The notes under the pieces are model-generated. The model did no database searches, had not been told where the DNA came from, and saw only the letters and a program-made list of their open reading frames with translations. A program made the translations under genes and the position numbers. Positions 7,051-15,221 of a stretch of 17,753 bases of DNA are shown here, in pieces (position 1 is the first letter of the stretch; the number at the start of each line of letters is the position of its first letter). The DNA is from Bacillota bacterium (GTDB taxonomy: Bacteria; Bacillota; Clostridia; UBA1381): NCBI GenBank assembly GCA_021205715.1, contig JAJPXA010000239.1, positions 1 through 17,753 on the forward strand, in the 5' to 3' direction.

Positions 7051-9192
7051 ATGAAAATATATCAGCTGATATACACGTCCGCAAGGAACAGTCTTTCGGA
7101 CAGCTCCAAGGGGCTTTCAAACAAATCCGGCCCCAACGTGTATTCGTGCAGCGAGGGCATTACGCGCGAAAATATAGGAGAGATAACTCGTTTTTGTCTT
7201 TACCGCTTACCTAAACATTCGAGAAACGATTATTCTAAAACTCCGTTTGACCCGTCGGTGCCGAATATGTTCCCTAAAATGTTCAGAACCGTAAAGCTGT
7301 CGGACGGCAGATACGCGGCGATTCAGATTGTTTACTCCGGTTATGATTTTTCCGGCAACCGCGGAAATCAGTTCGCGCACGCGCTTGTGTTTGACGAGTT
7401 TGACGATGAGTTCTTTCCGGAGCAGTATTACAATTCGCCGCTGTTTCAGACTTGTCTGACGCAAAAGCAGCAGGACGCGCAGATTGTAAAATATCTGCCG
7501 GAGCTTACTCCACAGACCGACGACACGTTGGACACCAAGGTTAAGGAGTTTATAAACGACCATAAGCAGGAAACGGAGTATGTTTTAAACAGGGCGATAG
7601 AGCTTATGACAAGTCCGTCGCTCAAAAATATGTGCATCGCGACATCCTCGTCGGAGGTGACGGATATGTATCTTATCACCTTAAAATATCTTTTGCCGAG
7701 GAATATCACGCGCTACGCGGGCATTTCGACTTATAATGTGTTTATGCCGTCGACGAAGCAGACGAATATTATTTTCCACGGAACCATACACGGCAAAAAC
7801 AATATTACCGAGGAATCGATAAAAACGCACACGGACTGCATTTATATAGACGACGAGAAAACGGAGTTCATATCCGAGCGCGATTTGAGCATATTGACGG
7901 ATATGGATTTGAAAAAGCTCAGGGAGCTGTATGCCGAGAGCAAAATATCGTCTGTTTTGGGATTTTTGAATTGGATTGAAACCTATAATATAAATTCAGA
8001 TGATTCATCCGACGTCGAGGAAAAGCTTATGCTATTGAAAAAGACGGCGGGCGCGGACGCGCTGAAGTCGCGGCTTGAGGAAATATATTACAAGGCGCTC
8101 GACACCAATCAGGAGATTAGCTTTGAGCTGTCGAAAATATTGTTTGACAACAGCAGCCGACTGCCGGCGAAGGAGGAGGACATCACCGCGGATTTCATAC
8201 GCCGATGCGTGAGGAAAATATGCGACGGCGAGGAGTATCCGATATCGGAGGTATGCAAAAATATGACCGCGGCGCAGGGAAAAATAGCCGCCGGAAATAT
8301 ACGGCTGTATATGCGTATGACGGCGGATGTAAAAAAGGCGCTCTCGCCGCTTAACATAAAATCGCTTACGGAGTTTTTGGCGATAGTTAAGCATACATCG
8401 GAAAAGCGGACGTGGAAGGAGCTGTTCTTAAACGATGCCGAAATGCTTTCGGTGTTTGTGTTCCTCGCGTCGCGCTGTGTGATAAAAAGCTACGGTCTTT
8501 CGATGTTTGAACAGCCGCAGTATTGGGAAAAGGATGACCTTTCCGAGCTTGTGGCGTATATCGACGCGTCGAGCGGCGATGAGAAGATTAAGCAGGGATG
8601 CTTGAAATATATGCTTACCAATACCGACACGGATTGGTATTCGTACGGCGTGGCTTTTGAAAAGACCGATAAATCTCCGGAGGAGGAAGAGGAGGATTTA
8701 AAAAAGGTAAGGCGAATGCTTACAAAGGTCGGATATATCCCGTATGAAAGGGGTACATACGACAGCCTCGGGCAGGAGGTAAAAAGCGACATTACCGACA
8801 GGCTTCATCCTCTTCTGCTGTCCCGTCTTTTAAATGAGTATTATCGGTGGAAAAAGGCGGCGGGGCATCAGGTAAAGGCGCAGAAACGCGCGAAAAACGT
8901 TCGAAAGCTGCTTCTGGAGCTTAGGGAGAACGAAAGGGACGTATACAATTTTATAATTCCGAAATTCGCTTTGGAAATCGTGGAAAGTCCCGGACATTAT
9001 CACGAAACCATCGTGAACCCGTCCACGATGCCCGAGAGCTTTTGGAATTGGTTTATTTTGGGATATAAAAGATGCGCGCCCGACGACAGTAAGATTTTAA
9101 ATTACAACAGGATATACCTCTCGCATAAGTCGGAGCTTCGGGCGACCGAAGCGGGCGACAGACTGCGCGAGGCGTTTAAAGACGCGAGGTAG
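7051..9192 (+). CDS. GAP1-N2-like protein (GTPase-associated protein 1 family, tentative)
   Basis: This 713-residue protein has no signal peptide and no membrane segment. The N-terminal 200 or so residues resemble the GAP1-N2 domain from memory: an opening IYQLIYTSA, a central FSGNRGNQFAHALVFDEF segment (aromatic-rich with a GN..AH core), and a later RYAGISTYN strand. The rest is helical and charged, including an acidic SPEEEEEDLKK stretch near residue 545. It may correspond to the middle and C-terminal GAP1 regions, but I cannot align it. The family was named for association with GTPases in predicted NTP-dependent conflict systems, and its molecular role is not established. No GTPase gene is visible in the window. 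AGGAGGT at 7034-7040 precedes the ATG by 10 bases. The next gene starts 10 bases after its stop, suggesting co-expression. Confidence 0.55.
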   Translation: MKIYQLIYTSARNSLSDSSKGLSNKSGPNVYSCSEGITRENIGEITRFCLYRLPKHSRNDYSKTPFDPSVPNMFPKMFRTVKLSDGRYAAIQIVYSGYDFSGNRGNQFAHALVFDEFDDEFFPEQYYNSPLFQTCLTQKQQDAQIVKYLPELTPQTDDTLDTKVKEFINDHKQETEYVLNRAIELMTSPSLKNMCIATSSSEVTDMYLITLKYLLPRNITRYAGISTYNVFMPSTKQTNIIFHGTIHGKNNITEESIKTHTDCIYIDDEKTEFISERDLSILTDMDLKKLRELYAESKISSVLGFLNWIETYNINSDDSSDVEEKLMLLKKTAGADALKSRLEEIYYKALDTNQEISFELSKILFDNSSRLPAKEEDITADFIRRCVRKICDGEEYPISEVCKNMTAAQGKIAAGNIRLYMRMTADVKKALSPLNIKSLTEFLAIVKHTSEKRTWKELFLNDAEMLSVFVFLASRCVIKSYGLSMFEQPQYWEKDDLSELVAYIDASSGDEKIKQGCLKYMLTNTDTDWYSYGVAFEKTDKSPEEEEEDLKKVRRMLTKVGYIPYERGTYDSLGQEVKSDITDRLHPLLLSRLLNEYYRWKKAAGHQVKAQKRAKNVRKLLLELRENERDVYNFIIPKFALEIVESPGHYHETIVNPSTMPESFWNWFILGYKRCAPDDSKILNYNRIYLSHKSELRATEAGDRLREAFKDAR

Positions 9193-9201
9193 GAGGGTGT
9201 T

Positions 9202-9921
9202 ATGGCGGCAAGTATTTTAAAAAAGGCGTTTTTGACTGCCGCGTCCGTTTTGATAGCGTTTTCGGTATCGGTTTCGGCATATGCCGAGCCTGAGGGCGAG
9301 GCGGATATGACGGCGGATGCCGCGGCGGACACATATGTTGAGTCCGATTACGCGGCGGCGGACGGCGGTACCGAGGCGGTATCGGCGGAAACGCAAAATA
9401 ATTCAGAAAACGAAAGGGGCGGCGTTATGTCAGTCGGCGGAGTAATATTGGTGGCGGTTTTGGTAGTGATAATCAATACCGTAATAAGTTTTGTTGTGGC
9501 GAACAGGTTTTATAAGCTTACAAAAAAGGACAGCCATATACAATCGGAAATACGCGCGTTAAGACGCGATATAGACGATAAATTTTCGGGGAATATCAAG
9601 CAGATAAAGGAAAAAGAGATAAGGGTTAAAAACTCAAACCCCGATTATTCGGGCGGCGATAAGATAAAGGTTCCCAAGGCTTCGCAGAAGCAGACGGACG
9701 ATAAGGAAATCGCGGAGTTTGCAAAGCGTTGGAATATAGAGATTGAAAGCGATGAGGAACCGGAGCTTAAGGGGAAGTCCCCCAACGCGTCGCGCGCGTC
9801 GTACAGTCCGGAACGCAAAAAAAGACCGGAAAAGAAAGCCGACGCGGAGCAAAAGCCCAAGCAAAAGAGCAGAGCAAAGGAATTTATGGGCGAAATTTTC
9901 CCGTTTGACGAGGAAGATTAA
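9202..9921 (+). CDS. Unrecognised signal-peptide, single-span membrane protein with cytoplasmic coiled coil
   Basis: I do not recognise a family for these 239 residues. An N-terminal signal peptide (about 1-28, basic KK then a hydrophobic core ending SAYA) is followed by a low-complexity acidic Ala/Asp/Glu segment (29-72). A hydrophobic membrane span lies at about 77-100. After the basic FYKLTKKD stop-transfer comes a likely short coiled coil (about 106-140). A long charged tail has a Lys/Arg-rich patch around 195-228 and an acidic end, FPFDEED. The predicted topology has an outside acidic stub and an inside coiled coil plus tail. AGGAGGG at 9190-9197 sets the start and overlaps the upstream stop. 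The next gene begins two bases after its own stop. The arrangement suits a membrane anchor or scaffold for a cytoplasmic partner such as its GAP1-like neighbour, but this is inference. Confidence 0.85.
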   Translation: MAASILKKAFLTAASVLIAFSVSVSAYAEPEGEADMTADAAADTYVESDYAAADGGTEAVSAETQNNSENERGGVMSVGGVILVAVLVVIINTVISFVVANRFYKLTKKDSHIQSEIRALRRDIDDKFSGNIKQIKEKEIRVKNSNPDYSGGDKIKVPKASQKQTDDKEIAEFAKRWNIEIESDEEPELKGKSPNASRASYSPERKKRPEKKADAEQKPKQKSRAKEFMGEIFPFDEED

Positions 9922-9923
9922 AA

Positions 9924-10844
9924 ATGGCAAAGAGGATATTTACAAATCCCGTGTGCGTTGTGATTTTCGCGGTGCTGTGCAATGTGCTGTGGGGCAGCGC
10001 GTATCCGGCGATAAAGATAGGGTACGAGCTGTTTAACATAACGGATAACGTTTTTGAAAAGCTGTTGTTTGCCGGAGCGCGGTTTACGGCGGCGGGTCTT
10101 GCGGTGCTTACAGTGTCGGGGATTTCAAAGCGCAAATTTCCGACAGTGAAAAAGGCGGCTCTGCCGCAGGTTCTCGCTATGGCTGTTATATACACGGCGG
10201 CGCAGTATGTGTTCTTTTATATAGGACTCTACAACACAACGGGCACGAACGGGTCGATTGTAAACTCGACGCAGACGTTTATGGCTGTAATCGCGGCGCA
10301 TTTCCTCTATAAGGACGACAGACTCAACGCGCGGAAAATCGCGGGCTCTCTCCTGGGGTTCGCGGGCGTTTTGCTCGTTACGGCGGGCGGAGGCAGCGTT
10401 AGCTTTAAGCCTATGGGCGAGGAATTTATATTGATTGCGGCGTTGTGCTTTGTCATAGGCTCGATATTCAGTAAAATCGCCGCGCAAAGGGACGACGCTA
10501 TGAACGTTACGGGATATAATTTGCTTATCGGGGGTATTATACTTTCGGCGATAGGCTTTATCGGCGGCGGCAGACTTGCGTTTACGAGCGCGGGCGCGGT
10601 GTGGATACTCGCGTATCTCGCGTTTTTGTCCGCAGCGGCGTTTACGATATGGACAATGCTTTTGCAGTATAACCCGATAGGAAAAATCGCCGTGTTTAAT
10701 TTTATCATACCGGTTTCCGGCACGATACTCTCGGCGGTGTTCCTTAAGGAAAACATTCTTGACCCGCGCTATTTAATATCGCTGGCGCTGGTATGCGCGG
10801 GAATAGTTATTGTAAATATGAAAAAACATCGGAAAGGAATTTAA
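9924..10844 (+). CDS. EamA/DMT superfamily transporter
   Basis: The 306-residue protein is hydrophobic throughout and has about ten predicted membrane helices in two EamA repeats, the usual DMT architecture and length. The first repeat opens with NVLWGSAYPAIKIG, a typical EamA helix-1 motif. A conserved-looking GTNGSIVNSTQTFMAV segment ends the third/fourth helix region. The second repeat starts near residue 160 (FILIAALCFVIGSIFSK). Such proteins export or import small metabolites, often amino acids, across the cytoplasmic membrane; the substrate cannot be predicted. The start is two bases after the upstream stop, with GAGGAAG nearby as a modest ribosome binding site. This tight packing places it in the same operon as the GAP1-like and coiled-coil genes, although DMT genes are often passengers. 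Confidence 0.9.
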   Translation: MAKRIFTNPVCVVIFAVLCNVLWGSAYPAIKIGYELFNITDNVFEKLLFAGARFTAAGLAVLTVSGISKRKFPTVKKAALPQVLAMAVIYTAAQYVFFYIGLYNTTGTNGSIVNSTQTFMAVIAAHFLYKDDRLNARKIAGSLLGFAGVLLVTAGGGSVSFKPMGEEFILIAALCFVIGSIFSKIAAQRDDAMNVTGYNLLIGGIILSAIGFIGGGRLAFTSAGAVWILAYLAFLSAAAFTIWTMLLQYNPIGKIAVFNFIIPVSGTILSAVFLKENILDPRYLISLALVCAGIVIVNMKKHRKGI

Positions 10845-10876
10845 GAGGAGCAAGCACTGCTCTTGCGGAATATAAA

Positions 10877-11551
10877 ATGGCAGTGGTAAACAAAAAATAT
10901 TATGTGGCATATTGTAATTATACAAACGCGCCGTTTATAATCGAGGATGATATGGCGCAGGTATACACGAACAAGCACGCGGTTTTCACGCCGCCTGCCG
11001 TGCCGAATCAAAAATCGGAATGGCGGCTTACGGAGCTTAGCAGCTATGACGCTATGCAAAGGCTGATGAGCATTTTCGGCTTTAAGCGGTTTATGTTAAA
11101 TAACGATGTTACAGAAACCGCGCCGCTCCCGTATACGCAGAAGGTGCAGCTCAATAACGTCGCGCCCGAGCTGTGGCTCAAGCGCATAAAGAGCATACAG
11201 ATTGCCGATGAGGAGCTTTATGACGACGCTCTTTGCGAGCTTAAGGAAAGCGAGCTGCTTTTGGCGGTAAGGGATGACGGCGAGCCGTCGGACGAGGATA
11301 TTCAAAACGAGGGATACCCGACTTTTTTGGCGATGAAGAACGAAAAATTTGAATTTGTGCCCGTGTTTACGAATATGATTGAGTTTTTGAATTTCAAAAA
11401 CACATTTACCGGCGGAAAAGCGCTTAAGGTGTCAAAATACAGGTATCAAAGACTGCCTGAAAATATAAGGAAACGTAATTTATGGATAAATCCGTCGGCT
11501 CAAAACAGCTGGCTGATTCTTGACGAGGACAGAAAAATCTTGGAAAAATAA
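10877..11551 (+). CDS. SseB-like protein (tentative)
   Basis: From ATG 10877 the product has 224 residues, with no signal peptide or membrane span. The C-terminal half looks like the SseB N-terminal-type domain: a strand ESELLLAVRDDGE, then FEFVPVFTNMIEFLNF (the recurrent vPvFT element followed by a helix), then LWINPSAQNSWLILD (the INP strand). The N-terminal 85 residues (YYVAYCNYTNAPFIIEDDM, ending GFKRFMLNND) may be a diverged copy or a separate domain. SseB-domain proteins occur widely in Bacillota and Actinomycetota; their function is poorly known. The start is uncertain. Upstream ATG 10793 lies deep inside the EamA gene with no ribosome binding site, while GAGGAG at 10845-10850 is 26 bases from ATG 10877. 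Gaps of 32 and 37 bases to its neighbours suggest co-transcription. Confidence 0.6.
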   Translation: MAVVNKKYYVAYCNYTNAPFIIEDDMAQVYTNKHAVFTPPAVPNQKSEWRLTELSSYDAMQRLMSIFGFKRFMLNNDVTETAPLPYTQKVQLNNVAPELWLKRIKSIQIADEELYDDALCELKESELLLAVRDDGEPSDEDIQNEGYPTFLAMKNEKFEFVPVFTNMIEFLNFKNTFTGGKALKVSKYRYQRLPENIRKRNLWINPSAQNSWLILDEDRKILEK

Positions 11552-11588
11552 TTCGGGGGTTTGTCATTTGAGAACGGAGTGATGAACG

Positions 11589-14500
11589 GTGCGAAAGAAA
11601 CTAACGGCTTTTATACTTACCGTAACTACGGTTGCGGCTCTTGTTGTGCCTAAAACCGCGCTTTCCGAGAGCGGCACAAAGGTATATGACGCGAATGGCG
11701 ACGCGGACGCCTTTATTGAATATGTGAGTGATGTTACGCAGAGCGAGGACGAGGGGATTTCTCTGTTTTCTTTGGATGAGGAAAAGGATGAAGAGAATCC
11801 GTATAACCGCTTGATTGTTATGACCGAGGCGGATGTTCCTTATTACGGCGCGTCATCGGTTGTAAAGGGTTATTTCAATACGCTGATTATTCAGTATGAT
11901 TCGGACGAGGAGTGCCGCGCGGCGTATGAGATTTATAAAAATATGTCCTCGGTGGACAGCGTCGAGTTTGACAGAGATATAGAGCTTTGCGGCGATATTG
12001 ACGAAAGCGCCGCAGTAGACGAATGCGCCGATGCCGAGGAGGATATCGAGATAACGGTTGAGGACACGGCGGAGGTTCCGAGCGCGACTCCGCTGTTGTG
12101 GGGCTACGGATCGGACTATATCGGCTTGCGCGATTATCAGAATGAGTTTCTTGCCGATAAGGATTTGCCGAATCTTATTGTCGCCGTTATCGACAGCGGC
12201 GCGAATATAAACCACGAATTGTTTGCGGACAGAATAGTGAATCCCTATAATATTTGCACGAACACAAACACGGCGAGCGATATGTTGGACAATAAAGTTC
12301 CGCACGGCACGCACGTATGCGGAATTATAGCCGACGGAACTTTGTCGAATGTGCAGATTATGCCGATTAAGATAATGAGCAGCAGCGGCAGTATGTCAAT
12401 TTCGTCGCTTAACAGCGGAATAACGCGGGCGATAAATTACGGCGCCGATGTTATAAATATGAGCCTCGGAGTGAATGTGCTTTATTCAAGCATAAGCACC
12501 ACCGCATATGTCAACAAAGCAATAAGCGAGGGTGTAACGGTTGTTGCCGCGGCGGGCAATGCCACGATAAACGTGGAAAACTCATCGCCCGCGAATGTTT
12601 CGGACGCAATAGCGGTTGCCGCGCTTGACACATCGGACAGCCTCGCGTATTATTCGAATTACGGCTTCGGAGTGGATATTTCCGCGCCCGGCTCTTCGAT
12701 TTATTCATCATATTACAAATCGGGCAACAATGCGTATTATGCAAAAGATACGGGCACGTCGATGGCTTCGCCGCATATAGCGGCGTGTATCGCGAATATA
12801 TTGTCGTACAGCGAGGATATAACGCGCGAGCAGGCGGAGCTGTTGTTAAAATACAACGCCGAGAGGGTTGACTACAGCGAAACCGAATATTATGGCGATA
12901 AGGCAAGGCTTACGGCGGATTTTGTGTTTGACGGGATTTTGATAGACACTCACCACGCCGAAACCGCCGAGGGCGGCGAGATAGAGCTGAGCGCCGATAC
13001 ATATACGGACGGCGCGGATATTGCCTGGACATCGTCCGATACGAGCATAGCCGAGGTTGACGAGGATGGAGTTGTGACCGCGAAATCGGAGGGCACGGCA
13101 ACGATTACCGCGTCAAGCGGGTATGTTTCGGATGAGTGCGAGGTCGTGGTTTACGGTATAGGCGATTGGTACGACAGCGATGAAACCTCATACGAGATTG
13201 ACAGTGCGGAAGAGCTTTTGGACGTCGCGGAGCTGGTAAGCAGCGGTGTGGATGATTTTACATACAAGACCGTGACGCTTACCGAGGATATTAACCTTGA
13301 CGGTATAGATTGGCTTCCCATAGGCTATGATATATATTTATATGACGATTACACTCCGTATTTTGACGGGACGTTTGACGGCGGCAATCATACGGTGTCG
13401 AATTTGACCAACAGCCGCGTGTTTGATTTTGCGGCGTTTTTCGCGCGTATCGGCTCGGAGGGTACGGTTAAAAACGTTCGGCTTGAGGATATGGCTGTAA
13501 CGAGCGAATACTGCGCGGCCGGCATATGCGGCTATAACGCGGGCAGTATTATAAACTGCTATGCCGACGGAGATATAAGCGCGGGCAAATATGATTGCTT
13601 ATACGCGGGCGGAATCTGCGCCTATAACGACGGCGATATAATAAACTGCTCATCTTACGCCGATATATCTTCCGAAATTATGACTTACGCTTATGAGTAT
13701 ATCGGCGGCTGCGTCGGCGTGAACGAGGGCACGGTCAAAAACTGCGTAAGCTCCAACGAGTTTGCGGTTACGGCTTATTATTCATCCGGCGAGGGAACGT
13801 CATCGTCGTATTACCTGTATTTGGGCGGCACCGCAGGCGCAAACGCGGCGAAAATATCGAATACTTATTGGGAAAATTCAAGCGCTTCGGATGTATCGGC
13901 TTATACTTTAAGCGGTTATTCGCAAAGCGGCAATTATGAATTTTCCGGTACAGAGATAGCGGAAACCGTCACCGTCGGAGATTACGAGGGCTCGGATTTG
14001 ATTGACGCGCTTAATTATTATACAATTGATTATAAGGACACGAGCGGCGATAAGGACCTAATGTATTGGTGGGAATATGACGATTCGATTTCGTTTAAGC
14101 CGACGCTTTCGGACGCGGACACGGTGGTTCAATACGGTGATTTGTATTTCGATACCGCTACGGGTACGGTTACCGAATGTGACACCGATGTGTCGGGCAC
14201 GGTTACCGTGCCGAGTGTGATAGAAGATGTCGCGGTTACGGGGATTGGCACGGGCGCGTTTTATTACTGTATCGATATGACGGATATCGAAATCCCCAAG
14301 ACGCTCACGCAGGTGGGGGATCGAGCGTTTTACGGCTGTTACGCGCTTGAGAATGTGTATTTTGACGGCTATGAAAGCGAAAACGCGATAACCGCCGATG
14401 ACGGCAATGAAATTTTCACGTCGGCGACGTGGATATATAACGCGGAGGAAACGGCAAGTCCGACCGCAACGGCAACTGCAACGGCGACTGCAAGTCCGAC

Positions 14501-15191
14501 TGCGACCGCAACGGCGAGTCCGACGGTAACGGTGCCGTCAGCTCCGTATTTGACGGTGTCCGATATAACCGAAACGTCGGTGACGGTTGAGTGGAGCGCA
14601 CCGGACGATAACGGAGGCAGCGAGATAACGGAGTATGTAATATACTGCACCCGCACATCCGACGGCGTCTGCACATCGGTCAATATTACCGATACGGAAG
14701 TATCTACATATACAATTACCGGTTTGGAAAGCGGCGTGGAATATGAAATTAAAATATGCGCCGTAAACGAGGAGGGTATAGGCGACAGCGCGTCGCAAAC
14801 AATAACGACGGCGGCGACCGACGATACGGATGAGGATCCGGCAAACGATGATAACAATGACGATAACGACGGCGGGAATGATATTTCGTCAACCGCCGCT
14901 CCGCAAACGGATACGGACAGCGATATGCCGTATACGATAGACGATATTGTTTTGGATGATAACGGAGAAACGGCTTATGTTGAGTTTGTACGAAACACGT
15001 CCGATGCCGACGGGGAAAACACGGTTGTTATACTTTCGGTGTACAGCGGCGGCGCGCTTGTAAGCGTGCAGATAAAGACAATGACGTCGGAAAGCAATCT
15101 TGCGTTTGATTATCAAAGCGGAGATGAGGTAAAAGCCTTTATTTGGGATTTGAAAAGTATGGAACCGCTCAGCGCGGCTAAAAATATGTAA
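11589..15191 (+). CDS. Secreted S8 (subtilisin-family) serine protease with mosaic surface modules
   Basis: The protein has 1200 residues. A signal peptide (about 1-26) is followed by an I9-like propeptide (about 70-135) and a linker. The S8 catalytic domain (about 190-440) has Asp202 in VAVIDSGA, His239 in PHGTHVCG, oxyanion Asn324 in AAAGNA and Ser391 in GTSMASPH, so it should be active. Downstream are a BIG2 Ig-like domain (about 451-522), GLUG-like repeats (about 564-724, recurring AGGIC/YNxGxIINC units), a BspA-type LRR_5 segment (about 848-928), a Thr/Ala/Ser/Pro linker (955-983), an Fn3 domain (984-1077), an Asp/Asn-rich linker, and a C-terminal domain (about 1114-1200) ending VKAFIWDLKSMEPL. 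No LPXTG or SLH anchor is seen. The start is GTG, with GGAG at 11576-11579. It likely degrades host or dietary protein outside the cell. Confidence 0.93.
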   Translation: MRKKLTAFILTVTTVAALVVPKTALSESGTKVYDANGDADAFIEYVSDVTQSEDEGISLFSLDEEKDEENPYNRLIVMTEADVPYYGASSVVKGYFNTLIIQYDSDEECRAAYEIYKNMSSVDSVEFDRDIELCGDIDESAAVDECADAEEDIEITVEDTAEVPSATPLLWGYGSDYIGLRDYQNEFLADKDLPNLIVAVIDSGANINHELFADRIVNPYNICTNTNTASDMLDNKVPHGTHVCGIIADGTLSNVQIMPIKIMSSSGSMSISSLNSGITRAINYGADVINMSLGVNVLYSSISTTAYVNKAISEGVTVVAAAGNATINVENSSPANVSDAIAVAALDTSDSLAYYSNYGFGVDISAPGSSIYSSYYKSGNNAYYAKDTGTSMASPHIAACIANILSYSEDITREQAELLLKYNAERVDYSETEYYGDKARLTADFVFDGILIDTHHAETAEGGEIELSADTYTDGADIAWTSSDTSIAEVDEDGVVTAKSEGTATITASSGYVSDECEVVVYGIGDWYDSDETSYEIDSAEELLDVAELVSSGVDDFTYKTVTLTEDINLDGIDWLPIGYDIYLYDDYTPYFDGTFDGGNHTVSNLTNSRVFDFAAFFARIGSEGTVKNVRLEDMAVTSEYCAAGICGYNAGSIINCYADGDISAGKYDCLYAGGICAYNDGDIINCSSYADISSEIMTYAYEYIGGCVGVNEGTVKNCVSSNEFAVTAYYSSGEGTSSSYYLYLGGTAGANAAKISNTYWENSSASDVSAYTLSGYSQSGNYEFSGTEIAETVTVGDYEGSDLIDALNYYTIDYKDTSGDKDLMYWWEYDDSISFKPTLSDADTVVQYGDLYFDTATGTVTECDTDVSGTVTVPSVIEDVAVTGIGTGAFYYCIDMTDIEIPKTLTQVGDRAFYGCYALENVYFDGYESENAITADDGNEIFTSATWIYNAEETASPTATATATATASPTATATASPTVTVPSAPYLTVSDITETSVTVEWSAPDDNGGSEITEYVIYCTRTSDGVCTSVNITDTEVSTYTITGLESGVEYEIKICAVNEEGIGDSASQTITTAATDDTDEDPANDDNNDDNDGGNDISSTAAPQTDTDSDMPYTIDDIVLDDNGETAYVEFVRNTSDADGENTVVILSVYSGGALVSVQIKTMTSESNLAFDYQSGDEVKAFIWDLKSMEPLSAAKNM
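14451..14537 (+). repeat. Degenerate tandem repeat encoding an ASPTATA-type linker
   Basis: Inside the protease gene, residues 955-983 are built only from Thr, Ala, Ser, Pro and Val, with three ASPT motifs separated by TATATA runs. The underlying codons (ACG, ACC, ACT, GCA, GCG) vary, so the DNA is an imperfect 6-base/24-base repeat rather than a perfect microsatellite. Such linkers separate modules in secreted clostridial proteins and are often O-glycosylated. Length variation between strains would be expected. Confidence 0.8.
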
Positions 15192-15192
15192 T

Positions 15193-15220
15193 AAAAAAAC
15201 AGGCGAAAGCCTGTTTTTTT
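15193..15220. terminator. Bidirectional intrinsic terminator between the protease and mnmA
   Basis: A perfect 12-bp stem (15193-15204 with 15209-15220) encloses a GAAA tetraloop. The stem consists of seven A:T pairs plus the CAGGC/GCCTG core. It therefore has a T run downstream on both strands. It begins two bases after the protease stop codon and ends one base before the mnmA stop codon on the opposite strand, serving both convergent transcripts. Confidence 0.93.
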
Positions 15221-15221
15221 A

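Noticed and set aside
10793..10876. N-terminal extension of the SseB-like protein starting inside the EamA gene
   Set aside because: It would overlap the conserved EamA C-terminus by about 50 bases, has no ribosome binding site, and adds 28 polar residues without domain character.
14451..14537. Short repeat array considered as CRISPR-like
   Set aside because: The units are in-frame codon repeats inside a coding region, without unique spacers or dyad symmetry.
14369..14857. Minus-strand open frame (162 codons) with Val/Ala/Ser repeats opposite the protease
   Set aside because: The apparent repeat is simply the complement of the Thr/Ala/Ser/Pro linker. There is no independent start signal or domain.
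11589..15191. LPXTG sortase signal or SLH domains in the protease
   Set aside because: The C-terminus has no LPXTG-hydrophobic-basic tail, and no SLH repeats are seen anywhere in the 1200 residues.
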